Assembly: GCF_037176765.1 (NCBI RefSeq)
Contig: NC_090022.1
Span: forward strand, 229,521,117-229,585,116
Length of the DNA stretch: 64,000 nucleotides
From: Anolis sagrei
Taxonomy: Eukaryota > Chordata > Lepidosauria > Squamata > Anolidae
Direction of reading: 5' to 3'
Shown here: positions 33,802-45,170 of the stretch, piece after piece
Position numbering within the stretch: position 1 is the first letter of the stretch
Layout: each line of letters starts with the position of its first letter
The notes under the pieces: generated by a model
Databases searched by the model: none
What the model saw: the letters and a program-made list of their open reading frames with translations, nothing else
What the model was told of the DNA's origin: nothing
Program-made: the position numbers and the translations under genes

Positions 33802-35097
33802 AGAATCATAGAATCATGGAGTTGGAAGAGACCTTGTGGGCCATCCAGTCCAACCCCCTGCCAAGAAGCAGGAAAATTGCCTTCAAAGCACCCCTGACAG
33901 ATGGCCATCCAGTCTCTGTTTAAAAGCCTCCAAAGAAGGAGCTTCCACCACACTTCAGGGCAGAGAGTTCCAATGCTGAACAGCTCTCACAGTTAGGAAG
34001 TTCTTCCTAATGTTCAGGTGGAATATCCTTTCCTGTAGTTTAAAGCTTGCTCCCTTCTCCCTATGACTTCCCCTCACATATTTATACATGGTCCTCATCA
34101 TGTCTCCTCTCAGCCTTCTCTTCTGAAGGCTAAACATGCCCAGTTCTTTAAGCAGCTCCTTATAGAGCTTGTTCTCCAGGCCCTTGATCACTTTTGTCAT
34201 CCTCCTCTGGACACATTCCAGCTTGTCAACATCTCCCTTAAAGTGTGGTGTCCAGAATTGGACACAGTATTCCAGGTGTGATCTAACCAAGGCAGAATAG
34301 AGGGGTAGCATGTCTTCCCTGGATCTAGACACCATACTCCTATTTATGCAGGCCAAAATCCCATTGGCTTTTTAGCTGCCACATGACATTTTTGGCTCAC
34401 GTTTAACTTGCTGTCCACAAGGACTCCCAAGATCTTTTTCACATGTTGTCGAGCCAGTCATCTCCCATTCTGTGTCTTTGCATTTCATTTTTTTCCTGCC
34501 TAAATGGAGTATCTTGCATTTGTCCCTGTTGAATTTCATTTTGTTAGTTTGGGCCCTTCTCTCTAATCTGTTAAGATTGTTTTGAATTCTGCCTCTTTTT
34601 TCTGGATTACTGGCCATCCCTCCCAATTTGGTGTCATCTGCAAGCTTGATGATCATGTCTTCTGACCCTTCATCTTAGTAATTCATAAGGGTGTTGAACA
34701 GGACTGGGCCCAGGACGGAACCCTGCGGCACTCCACTCGTCACTTCTTTCCAGGATGAAGAGGAAGCATTTGTGAACACCCTCTGGGTTCATTCACTTAG
34801 TCAATTACAGATCCACCTAACCGTAGTTTTGCCTAGCCCACATTGGACTAGTTTGTTTGCCAGAAAGTCAGGGGGGACCTTGTCGAGAGCCTTACTGAAA
34901 TCCAGGTACGCTACATCCATGGCATTCCCTGCATCTATCCAGCTTGTAACTCTGTCGAAAAAAAGAGATCAGATTAGTCTGGCATGACTTGTTTTTGATA
35001 AATCTGTGTTCATTTCTAAGTGTGTGCAGACCACTTTCTTAATGATCTTTTCCAGAATCTAGCCTGGTATTGATGAGTGGCTGACCGGACAGTAATT
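33802..35097 (-). mobile_element. CR1 LINE, 3' third, decayed
   Basis: About 1.3 kb of CR1 ORF2. Fragments include IIKLADDTKLGG (the catalytic ADD kept), KMKFNRDKCKILHLGRK, SALVRSHLEYCVQFWTPHFK and the C-terminal SLQKRRLRGDMMRTMYKYVR. The frame is broken into at least two parts. 5'-truncated. Confidence 0.93.
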
Positions 35098-36300
35098 ATT
35101 GGGATATTTTGCTTGGATATTTTGTTACAGACTTAGAGGAATATATAATTATCAACAATGGCCATTTTAATTTTCAGCCTGTTTAGTTCTTTCATTCTCT
35201 GAGGTTTTGAAATGCAGCAACTATTAATTGAGCTGTACTGTTATTCATCATGTGCCTGGCTTTCAGGATAATATCAGAATAAATAAAAGGGATAGCATTT
35301 TATCTCAGCCCTCCCAGTTAAGGAAATCTCAGGTATGTTGAGAATTTTGCCTGCCTCTCATGCATTCTTTATTGCAGCCAAGATAACCTGATACAATAGC
35401 CAGCCAGCCACCAGAAATGTTGCTTTTCAACATTCCTGCTGACAGCAACTTCATACCATATGGGATTTCCAGCTTCCAAACCTGACTACAAGAGAAAATA
35501 TAAGAATTAAGTGTGCATATCACTTTAGGGAATACACTGAAGTTTGGGGAAAATAAGACAGAAAACCATTTGCACTTGCCAATGTCGGCATCTCTGCATA
35601 AAATAATATTTGAAGCTAGCTGCTCTTGCCAAATGGAAGTGGATAGAAGAGTTTTGTTTTCCAATAAAATTTGCTTTCTAAATGCCACAAGAAAGAGCAG
35701 AATGCAGTCTAAGATGTGAGAAGCTTATCTTATGATCCTTCTGGCTCTCTTATGAAGCTTAATGGGTAATATAGCTGAGCCTGGATTTGCTTTGTGGAAG
35801 CCCAGCGAGTTCACTAATTAAATACCACCTTTAGAATTCATAACCATACTGGAGCTATGTGTCAGGCAAAGACATTTTTATTCAGGCCACTTTGGAGCAT
35901 AGAAGTCAATTTGCAGTGGAAATGGGTTTTTCATCCGTTGGGTGCCACTATTATGCCTCCTTCTCCTCCTCTTTTTGTTTGATCTCTATTCAACACGTGA
36001 ATTTTTATGTTTGAATTACAATTTTGTTGTTTTTAACTGTATTTTATTGCTATTTCATTTTTAGTGGAAAGGCAGAATAGAAATAAAAAAAACCCCACCT
36101 TGATTTGATTCAAGGTTTTTGGAACAACCTTTTTGTGCAGGTTTGTGGAGCATATAAGGGAAATATAAGAGGTAAGGAAAATATTGCATAGAGATAGGAC
36201 AATTCGCCTATTGATTTCTTTTAGGCTGCCAATAAGATATTTTTGCATCCCTTTCTGACAGTATATGACTTCACAATTCTTTTGGATCCCAGTCATTTAG
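35098..36300. other. Intergenic, nothing recognised
   Basis: A 119-residue minus frame at 35,329-35,688 has no recognisable similarity and is not supported as a gene. Confidence 0.4.
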
Positions 36301-36319
36301 GCATAGGGTTTGGGCCAAC

Positions 36320-36475
36320 TGTATAACCTCAATCCCAAAAGGAACTGGGACATAAAATCCCAGTTCCTCTCAGGATTTGAGCCAGTGTAGAAGGGTCCTC
36401 AGTTCAAAGCAGATAATGTGAATTATCTGATTTGATAATCTGGATTATATGGTAGTTTAAAAGTGGCTTCACTTT
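36320..36475. mobile_element. MITE relic (ataatccagttcaaa group)
   Basis: agttcaaagcagataatgtg aattatctgatttgataatc tggattatatggtag; diverged, ends unclear. Confidence 0.65.
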
Positions 36476-36479
36476 CTTG

Positions 36480-37440
36480 TTTTATAATGTCTACTTTCCT
36501 TTCATTCATGTTTTTACATTACATTCTATAATATGTGTTGTGCAGCTCTGAACTTTTTTTCATCTCTGAGTCCATCAATGGCTGATCAGCCTTTTAACTG
36601 GTGTCCATTTGTGTCACTAGCCACAGCATTAATCATATTGGTCTACTTTCTTTATGGTATGGAAAATGTGTGCCTTCCCATTGCTCTTGGACTGTAACTT
36701 CTATCCTGACTCACCACTGTTTATGCTGGCTGAGGCTGATGTGAGTTGCCAAAGCTACTGCTTCTGAAATAACCACAAGCAGATGAGATTGATTCTTGAG
36801 TCTTCATTCAATATCCTACTGCACTAGATGGCAGTGAGTTGATGTAGCAAGTTTTTAATGAAATATAATCAGATTATAAGATAAACAATACAATTATATC
36901 ATTATAGAATTGTGTATTTGTAAAAACTGCTATGTGGTAGATAAAGTATTATATTTTATGCAAATTTGAAAAAGTAACAATGCTTAAGTCATACTTGGAA
37001 TGCTGCTGTCTGCTTTCCATAGCTATTTTTTCTTTCCCTTCCAGTACTGTTTCCCATTCTTCTTCTGATGCCAAGGGGCTTTTGGTCCTGCAAACCACAA
37101 ACTGAACTAAGATTTCTACATCTAGGTTTTTCATGGATTCCTTCCCTTAGCATAGTTCCATTAGGAAACCAAGAGTCACGTTAATGGGTCTAATTTGACT
37201 CTAATGGCTTTTTCATCAGATCAGGACTGTATTCCTTCCTTTCTTTGCTATTTGAAGGGGCCTTTCATTTCCCCCTCAGCAAAATTTCACTGCTTATTCC
37301 CAGAACAATTATTTTTTGACTGGTCTGCTACTCCCTATTTTTCTGCATCTGCTGCCTCTCTCTGCTCAAAGGTAGGGCCAGCCTAGATACTCAAAGCAGT
37401 TGAGCAAATATTATATCCATGGAAGTCAAATATTATATTC
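36480..37440. other. Intergenic, nothing recognised
   Basis: No supported feature. Confidence 0.4.
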
Positions 37441-38372
37441 ATGGTTAGATCATATAATGTATACCCTATCAATGGGTTGCCACAATGGTAAGGGAGCTTG
37501 TGCGTTCCAGTGAACCTCCAGGCGAAGCTGTCCAGAGTCATGTGCTCCCAGAGAGGTCTCCCAGGGTGACAAGGTCACAGGACAGAACCAGACCAAGCAT
37601 AATCTGAAGTCCTCAGTGTCAGAGCAGGCAAATGGAAATGGTACATGTTACAAGAAATGTAAAGGCAGAAGAAGGCTACAACAGATGAGAGGCCACTAGT
37701 TCTTGGGTTAACCAAGCCACTGAAGCTGAAGCTCTTTTTGTGAAGACTGTGTTGATCGAATGTGCATTGATCTCCACACTTAGAGCAAATTTGCATCTCC
37801 TTCACATCTGGAGACCTCTCTGGGAGGCATCTTCCAAGAAAAAGAGAATAATACCAACAAAAGTGCCATGGCAATCAACAAGTGGAGACTGGGGCAGGAA
37901 ATCTGAAGCCTCTGCCTAGCACATGGATGGTGGATATGGATCCAGATCTGAAGCAGTTGAGCAGTCTGGCATCTTTATGCACAACGGAGCAGCCCTATTT
38001 AGGATCCACTCTGCTCACTCCATGTGGGGAGGGGGCTAGAAAAGGTGGCTTAAACTTAGTCTACCTCTCTTATCCCTGACTGCACTGTCGTGTCCAAAGG
38101 GGTCACCACCTTGTGGTCAAAAAGGAAAATGAATTCTGGAAGGTGGAACATATGGACACTGTTGGATAACACAGACATTGAGTGCCCTGAACGCAGGACT
38201 GCTATTATTGAGAAGGAGCTGAGGTATTTTAACATCTATATAGCAGTGCTCCAAAAGATCCGGAGAGCAAGAGAGGGGCAGCTGAAAGATAAAAAAGGAG
38301 GCTACACCATCTTCTGGAAGGGATTGCCTGAACAAGAACAAAGAATACACAATGTATTGCCGAAGGCTTTCA
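37440..38372 (+). mobile_element. LINE 5' part with APE endonuclease start
   Basis: The last 240 bp encode SGRWNIWTLLDNTDIECPER RTAIIEKELRYFNIYIAVLQ and KDKKGGYTIFWKGLPEQEQR IHNV, the N-terminal part of an APE-type LINE endonuclease. The upstream 700 bp look like its 5' region. It ends abruptly at the repeat pair at 38.38 kb, so the rest of the element is missing. Confidence 0.75.
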
Positions 38373-38383
38373 TGTCCGGAATC

Positions 38384-38612
38384 ACTGGGTTGTTGTAAGT
38401 TTTTCAGGCTGTATGGCCATGTTCCAGAAGCACTTTCTCCTGATGGTTCACCTGCATCTATGGCAGGCATCCTCAGAGGTGGTGAGGTCACTCCCCATGT
38501 GGAGTGACCTCACAACTTCTGAGGATGCCTGCCATAGGTGCAGGTGAAACTTCAAGAGAATATACGTCTGGAACATGGCCATACAGCCTGAAAAACTTAC
38601 AACAACCCAAAG
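38384..38612. repeat. Inverted pair of the hammerhead-like repeat family
   Basis: The left arm runs in reverse (ttgtaagtttttcaggctgt atggccatgttccagaagc … atggcaggcatcctcagagg) and the right arm forward (tctgaggatgcctgccatag … gtctggaacatggccataca), head to head around about 40 bp that are themselves inverted (gaggtcactcc / ggagtgacctc). Confidence 0.85.
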
Positions 38613-38614
38613 AA

Positions 38615-39350
38615 TACACAGTCAGCTCTGATACCAGAAATGACCTGGTGAAGCATCTCTAGTATGGTGCAGCTGCAAAATCTTCAGTTCTTCCACTGGC
38701 ACAAAGTTATACATATTTTTCTACTTGTCCAATGCCAGTAGGAATGTTTAAAACACAACTGATCCCAATAGACTTACAGGTAAGACAGGGTCCCGCAATA
38801 GCAAATGATCAGGCGGAGTGCAACTATAACCTGTAGACCTACGATAGTCCAGATCTTAAGAGAATCAAGATCATGCAGGGCCCCTCCAGACAGGCCTTAA
38901 TCCCAGGAGGAACTGGGTTATTTACATGCCCAACCACATCCCTGGGAGGTTGACTCAGAAGGGCATGCAGCCCCCTGCCCCCCAGCCTCTCTCCAAACTT
39001 ACCTGAGAGGCCTGTCAGCAGTACAGGTCCCTTAGGTAAGTTTTTTTTGGAGAAAATTGGGAGCTGGGAGTGAGCATGTCATCCCGCTCCTTCGAACTGG
39101 GTCCAAAGAACTGGGACTGCTGTGGGTATTGACCCCTGGGATTGCAAAAGCAACTCTGAGATTAATCCCCACAGGGTCCTCTCCTGGAAAGATACAGACA
39201 TTATCTTAAAATCTGGATTTTTCCAGGTGTCAAATTACTCTGGAGCAAATCCGTTTTTTCCAGGTTAATTCATTTTTACCTGAGGCATCATTTGGACCTT
39301 TGTCGCATTTCAAACAGACATTTCATTATTCCGCCACTTGTTATTTATTA
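38615..39350. other. Intergenic, nothing recognised
   Basis: Possible weak MITE at 38,880-39,180 (ccccacagggtcctctcctg) but ends could not be set. Confidence 0.4.
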
Positions 39351-39354
39351 AATG

Positions 39355-39400
39355 TGTATGACTGGACTTAATGTCAGGGGACTACCTTTTTACCTTTAGG
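39355..39400 (+). mobile_element. Sauria SINE tail fragment
   Basis: tgactggacttaatgtcagg ggactacctttttaccttt only. Confidence 0.7.
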
Positions 39401-39667
39401 TATGGATATTGGTTTGCATATTTATGTTTTGCCTTGTGTATATCCTTGGCAGTTGTTCCTTTCCTCTTTTTTTTTTTTGGTTTACAATACACATTATGAA
39501 ACATCACTTTGGTGTTCTGTGGGGATTACTATGCCTGGTTTTTTTATATCTACATATAGTACATAATAAAGGACATGTGGGGCCAAATTTGATCTCAAAA
39601 GGATATTTCAGTGTTAAATGCTGAAATTGTTATAGTGCAACATTAATTAGAAGATAACTGGAATAAT

Positions 39668-40075
39668 AGAATCATAGAGTTGGAAGAGACCTCATGGGCC
39701 ATCCAGTCCAACTCCCTGCCTAGAAGCAGGAATATTGCATTCAAAGCACCCCTGACAGAAGGCCATCCAGCCTCTGTTTAAAAGCTTCCAAAGAAGTAGC
39801 CTCCACCACACTCCAGGGCAGAGAGTTCCACTGCTGAACAGCTCTCACAGTCAGGAAGTTCTTCCTAATGTTCAGATGGAATCTCCTTTCTTGTAGTTTG
39901 AAGCCATTGTTCCGCGTCCTAGTCTCCAGGGAAGCAGAAAACAAGCTTGCCCCCTCCTCCCTGTGACTTCCTCTCACATATTTATACATGGCTATCATAT
40001 CTCCTCTCAGCTTTCTCTTCTTCAGGCTAAACATGCCCAGCAATTTAAGCCACTCTTCATAGGGCTTGTTCTCTA
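39668..40075 (-). mobile_element. CR1 LINE 3' end
   Basis: 100-residue open C-terminus (MFSLKKRKLRGDMIAMYKYV … FKQRLDGLLSGVL) plus the CR1 3' tip. 5'-truncated. Confidence 0.93.
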
Positions 40076-40950
40076 AGTGAAAAAACTACTTCTATTTATC
40101 TGCTGACAAGATTATTACATGCTGTCAAGAAAGGAGGAAGCACAAAGTATACCGGTAAGTGACCTCTCCCTTCTGAAATACCTGTTCTACACAAAATACA
40201 GTACTTTAAAATGACCATAAGAAACAGCTCCACCTCTATTAATATTCTAGCTCTGGAATGATAATTAACAGCAGGGTATTCAATTATTATTTTAATACTC
40301 AATACTCAGCATTGCTTGAGAGAATTATTAACCATTGTCAATGATTGCTCCGTTTCAACTGCTCTGGAGGATGAGTGATGAAACTTTCTTCATGTTGTAT
40401 CTCAGCTTGTTTCCCCTTGAGGGAGCAGGCCTCTTCCAATGACTTATCTTATACTGTCATGGAGCCTGGAACACGGGCTGGGATGGGGACTTAAGTCCGT
40501 GACAGACATGGGTCGGATTTACACTGTTCTAAGGGCTCTGCTCTGTAGAAATGATAAAATAATGTCCCGCCACCCGTTTCTCCAAAATTTATATTTCTGT
40601 ATGCTGCTTAGTCTAATATAGAATCACAGAGTTTGAAGAGACCATATCATGCGAGAATACACAAAGCACTCCAGACTGATGGCCATCCAGCTTCTGTTTA
40701 ATGTGAATTTGGATCATCTCAAATGAACCTTTAAATGTTGGTGAAAATCCAATGAAAAAATAATTGTGGGTGTTCCTTTTCTCAAAGCAAATTTAATATA
40801 TGGCAGATATTCTTTATTTTAAATCAGTTTATCCTAAAGATACTCTCCAGATTTGATGAAAAATCTTTTCATCCATGATGTGAAAAAAGAAACTTAATTT
40901 TATTGATACAGATAAGGTATGGCCACCAGATGGCAGCAGCTATATGCTTG
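40076..40950. other. Intergenic with a short CR1 tip
   Basis: A diverged CR1 3' tip at about 40,620-40,705; otherwise nothing recognised. Confidence 0.5.
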
Positions 40951-40957
40951 TTTTTTG

Positions 40958-41220
40958 TTCATTCGTTCAGTCGCATCGGACACTTTGTGACCTCATGGAC
41001 CAGCCCACACCAGAGCTCCCTGTCGACCGTCACCACCCCCAGCTCCTTCAGAGTCAAGCCAGTCACTTCAAGGATACCATCCATCCAGCTTGCCCTTGGT
41101 TAGCCCCTTCCTTTTTCCTTCCATTTTCCCCAGCATAATTGTCTTCTCTAAGCTTTCCTGTCTCCTCATGATGTGGCCAAAATAATTCATCTTTGCCTCT
41201 AATTTCCTTCCCTCCAGTGA
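40958..41220 (-). mobile_element. BovB LINE 3' end, first copy
   Basis: Minus-strand C-terminal coding region and stop, lying head-to-tail with the next BovB copy. Both begin at left with the ttcattcgttcagtcg terminus. Confidence 0.88.
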
Positions 41221-41233
41221 GCTTGTTGTTGTT

Positions 41234-41787
41234 GTTCATTCGTTCAGTCGTCTGCGACTCTTCGTGACCTCATGGACCATCCCACGCCAGAGCTCCCTGT
41301 TGGCCGTCACCACTCCCAGCTCCTTCAAGGTCAGTCCAGTCACTTCAAGGATGCCATCCATCCATCTTGCCCTTGGTTGGTCCCTCTTCCTTTTGCCTTC
41401 CACTTTCCCCAGCATAATTGTCTTCTCTAGGCTTTGCTGTCTCCTCATGATGTGGCCAAAGTACTTCAACTTTGTCTCTAGTATCCTTCCCTCCAGTGAG
41501 CAGTCGGGCTTTATTTCCTGGAGGATGGACTGGTTGGATCTTCTCGCAGTCCAAGGCACTCTCAGAACTTTCCTCCAACACCACAGTTCAAAAGCATCTA
41601 TCTTCCTTCGCTCAGCCTTCCCTAAGGTCCAGCTCCCACATCCGTAGGTTACTACAGGGAATACCATGGCTTTGACTATGCAGATCTTTGTTGCCAGTGT
41701 GATGTCTCTACTCTTTACTATTTTATCGAGACTGGACATTGCTCTCCTCCCAAGAAGTAAGCGTCTCCTGATTTCCTGGCCACAGTC
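41234..41787 (-). mobile_element. BovB LINE 3' end, 167-residue open frame
   Basis: Encodes SLDKIVKSRDITLATKICIV KAMVFPVVTYGCGSWTLGKA … HEVTKSRRRLNE, strongly similar to the BovB reverse-transcriptase C-terminus (KAMVFPVVMYGCESWT in ruminants). 5'-truncated. Confidence 0.93.
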
Positions 41788-41789
41788 TC

Positions 41790-41876
41790 AGGCTTTATTT
41801 CCTGAAGCATGGACTGGTTGGATCTTCTCGCGGTCCAAGGCACTCTCAGAACTTTCCTCCAGTACTACAGTTCAAT
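41790..41876 (-). mobile_element. BovB LINE internal fragment
   Basis: gctttatttcctgaagcatg … tcagaactttcctccagtac repeats a segment also present at 41,508-41,580, so it comes from another copy. Confidence 0.85.
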
Positions 41877-41884
41877 GTATATGA

Positions 41885-42038
41885 CTACACTGCTGAATTA
41901 TTTGTCATGGCTCAATGTTGTGGAATCATAGTGGCTGTAGTTTTACAAGGTCTTTAGCCTTTTCTGCCAAAAAGTGCTGATGCCTCGCCAAAATACAATT
42001 CCCATAATCCCATAGCAATTAAAAGTGGTGACACTTCA
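41885..42038. mobile_element. Palindromic MITE (tgccatggctca family)
   Basis: gctgaattatttgtcatggc … ccatagcaattaaaagtggt gacactt, family of 27,068. Confidence 0.75.
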
Positions 42039-42041
42039 CAA

Positions 42042-42131
42042 TCTCTGAGGATGCCTGTCATAGATGCAGGCAAAACGTCATGAGAGAATGCTTCTGGAAC
42101 ATGGCCATGCAGCCTGAAAAACTTACAACCA
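42042..42131 (+). repeat. Copy of the hammerhead-like repeat family
   Basis: tctgaggatgcctgtcatag atgcaggcaaaacgtc, then gagagaatgcttctggaaca tggcc. The core reads AAAAC instead of GAAAC. Confidence 0.85.
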
Positions 42132-42363
42132 CCCAATAACAAGTTTTGTTTACTGATAACATATTTAAAGATACAGGCACATTTCTTGGTGAGGGTTAAA
42201 AACTTCAGAGAGTTTGTATCTTGAATTTATAATCTTTAAGAGTTTCTTAATAAACTATGTTTTTTTATACCGCTCCCTTTAGTAAGAGTTTACTTTCATT
42301 ATAAAGCACAAGCCCCAATAGTTTCTAACTTCCTAACATGAGCTTCTGCTTTCTGACAGACTT

Positions 42364-43375
42364 AGAATCATAGAATCAAAGAGTTGGAAGAGACCTCATG
42401 GGCCATCCAGTCCAACCCCCTGCCAAGAAGCAGGAATATTGCATTCAAATCACCCCTGACAGATGGCCATCCAGCCTCTGTTTAAAAGCTTCCAAAGAAG
42501 GAGCCTCCACCACACTCCGGGGCAGAGAGTTCCACTGCTGAACGGCTCTCACAGTCAGGAAGTTCTTCCTCATGTTCAGATGGAATCTCCTCTCTTGTAG
42601 TTTGAAGCCATTGTTCCGCGTCCTAGTCTCCAGGGAAGCAGAAAACAAGCTTGCTCCCTCCTCCCTGTGGCTTCCTCTGACATATTTATACATGGCTATC
42701 ATATCCCCTCTCAGCCTTCTCTTCTTCAGGCTAAACATGCCCAGCTCCTTAAGCCGCTCCTCATAGGGCTTGTTCTCCAGACCCTTTATCATTTTAGTCT
42801 CTCTCTGGACACAATCCAGCTTGTCAATATCTCTCTTGAATTGTGGTGCCCAGAATTGGACACAATATTCCAGGTGTGGTCTAACCAGAGCAGAATAGAG
42901 GGGTAGCATTACTTCCCTAGATCTAGACACTATGCTCCTATTGATGCAGGCCAAAATCCCATTGGCTTTTTTTGACGCCACATCACATTGTTGGCTCATG
43001 TTTAACTTGTTGTCCACGAGGACTCCAAGATCTTTTTCACACGTACTGCTCTCAAGCCAGGCATCCCCCATTCTGTATCTTTGCATTTCGTTTTTCCTGC
43101 CAAAGCGGAGTATCTTGCATTTGTCACTGTTGAACTTCATTTTGTTAGTTTTGGCCCATCTCTCCAATCTGTCAAGATCGTTTTGAATCCTGCTCCTGTC
43201 CTCTGGAGTATTGGCTATCCCTCCCAATTTGGTGTCGTTTGCAAACTTGATGATCCTGCCTTCTAACCCTTCATCTAAGTCATTAATAAAGATGTTGAAC
43301 AGGACCGGGCCCAGGACAGAACCCTGCGGCACTCCGCTCGTCACTTCTTTCCAGGATGAAGAGGAAGCCTTCTAT
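42364..43375 (-). mobile_element. CR1 LINE, best-preserved copy (299-residue ORF)
   Basis: Open from [23 protein letters not shown] (RT domain 4-5 region) through IKFANDTKLGG, KMKFNSDKCKILRFGRKNEM, SALVRPHLEYCVQFWAPQFK to the C-terminus. The catalytic motif reads FAND where active CR1 has FADD, so this copy is not expected to be active. 5'-truncated. The 3' tip is intact. Confidence 0.96.
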
Positions 43376-43399
43376 ACGCAGGCTCATTCAAGGCACAAC

Positions 43400-43870
43400 A
43401 TGCTTCTCTAACAGTCATTCCTCAACGGATATCATTCTCTGTCATCCTGTTTAAAACTGAACATTCTAAACTGTTACTCTTAGTCAAGTGACCTGCAGCC
43501 CCTCCCACTGCTTTAGGTATATAGAGATAAGGAAACTGAAAATTACAAATAAGACATATACTTCAGGTTATAAAACAACACATTATAAAAAAACAAACCA
43601 GAAGTTGAGAAGGTTGCTTCCTCCAACACAGAGTAGAATTTAGATACATGTTCACAAGATCTGCAGTAGACATTATCTGAGATTTTTTTTATTTTTAGAT
43701 GTTTGTTGGAGACATATTTTCACACTGTACTTTTAGACCACCATGAATGATACTCATATGCTCTGGACTGATGACACTTTGTACTATTAGAATTATACTA
43801 ATTATACTAACACTATGAACTGTTCAATGCATTTTAGTTGGATTTTTTCCAGAACCCCAGGTAACTACCT
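43400..43870. other. 3' flank of the uncharacterised gene
   Basis: No repeat recognised. Contains the candidate AATAAA. Confidence 0.4.
43688..43693 (-). terminator. Candidate polyadenylation signal of the uncharacterised gene
   Basis: AATAAA on the minus strand, about 185 nt after the exon C stop and the first such hexamer downstream. AT-rich surroundings make chance occurrence easy. Confidence 0.3.
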
Positions 43871-43876
43871 TTCCAT

Positions 43877-44130
43877 TCATGACTGAGGATTATACTGGAG
43901 AAGCAGGTGTGTCATTTCCTCTGAAAACTTGAGGGAGTCATCGATTATCCAGTCCTTAGGTATCAAAGGAAGGACGTATTCTTCTTTGGGAGGAGTAATT
44001 GTGTCTGCAATCCCCAAACTGTATAAAGGTACCCTCCAAACTCCAGTAGTTCCAGGTTTCCTTTTCACCAGACCTTTAAATAACTTCCACTGCAGCTCCC
44101 TTAAGCTGGAAAATGTGATGTACTTTGGAT
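43877..44130 (-). CDS. Uncharacterised gene, exon C with stop
   Basis: Acceptor ctctgtttttcag is followed by 254 nt (2 + 84 codons). Joined to exon B the codon across the junction is AAT, and the protein continues NPKYITFSSLRELQWKLFKG, then a Pro-rich tract (DTITPPKEEYVLPLIPKDW) and ends LLLQYNPQS, TGA. Length, phases and splice sites all agree, good evidence for a real spliced gene even though the family is unknown. A minus-strand AATAAA lies about 185 nt past the stop. Confidence 0.72.
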
Positions 44131-44329
44131 CTGAAAAACAGAGAAAACATGAGATGCAAATGATTTTTAAGAAATCTTAAAAGTGGGGGAAGAGCAGAAA
44201 TAGTGTTCAAAGAAAAGCTAGGACACATGGGATTCAGTGGCTACTATTAGAATTATACTAAATGGATTTTAAGTTAATGTTTTATTTACTATGTAATGTT
44301 TTTACTGTAATGTTTTGTATGTTGCCGGC

Positions 44330-44428
44330 GTCTAATTGTTGCCATTGTAAGCTGCCCTGAGTTCCCCCTCGGAGGTAGAGAAGGATGGGGCATAAATGTT
44401 TGAAATAATAAATAAATAAATAAATAAC
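44330..44428 (+). mobile_element. LINE/SINE 3' tail (L2-like)
   Basis: gtaagctgccctgagttccc cctcgg … ggcataaatgtttgaaataa ending in (aaat)n. Confidence 0.65.
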
Positions 44429-44429
44429 T

Positions 44430-44940
44430 TGCTGCCAAGAAGATGACTATCTGAGGATGCAAACCTAATCTTGGGAGATACTGTCAGTCCACCCAGTCTA
44501 TGCCAATCTAGAACATCAGGCCATCTCATCCACCAACCATCACCAAACCTCCCATAAGAGAAGCTATTTTTTAACTCACTCTGATTGTTTCCTGTCGGGA
44601 ATTCCCCTGTTTTCTGTGTGTTGTTCTTTATTTACTGTCCTGATCTTAGAATTTTTTTAATACTGGCTGCCAGATTTTGTTCATTTTCATTATTTCCTTC
44701 TTTCTGTTGAAATTGTCCACATGTCTTTCAGGACTAGTTATTGGTTAACACCACCCAATAAAGGATTCCCCCAGGCAAGAAGCAGCCAGACTTTTGAAGG
44801 TGAAAGGCCATTCAATGCTAATTAAGGGGGGCAATTGCAACATTCACACCTGCATCCAACAGATAAGAGCTCTTTCTCCCACCCTAGACATTCCAGAGAG
44901 AGATATAAACCTCATTTGTCTAATTTCCAACTGTCCTCAT
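44430..44940. other. Intron of the uncharacterised gene, nothing recognised
   Basis: No supported feature. Confidence 0.4.
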
Positions 44941-44945
44941 GACTG

Positions 44946-45065
44946 CTGAGGATGCTTGCCATTGATGTGGGTGAAACGTCAAGAGAGAATGCTTCTGGAA
45001 CATGGCCATACAGCCTGGAAAACTTACAAGCCAGTGATTCCGGACATAAAAGCCTTTGACAGCTC
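44946..45065 (+). repeat. Hammerhead-like repeat family, best core
   Basis: ctgaggatgcttgccattga tgtgggtgaaacgtc: CUGAGGA, a pairable stem, GAAAC and GUC in hammerhead order at 44,946-44,980. Then gagagaatgcttctggaaca tggccatacagcctggaaaa … ccagtgattccggacataaa. Confidence 0.8.
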
Positions 45066-45170
45066 TATTTTCATTTTTGGATGTTAACTATGAACCCCTT
45101 AAGCACAGTATTTTCACTTAGAATTACCCTAAACTAGGATCTGAACAGTCCTGTTCTCTAACATGTTTAC

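Noticed and set aside
35329-35688. 119-residue minus ORF as a gene
   Set aside because: No splice context, motif or similarity recognised; length is expected by chance in a window this size.
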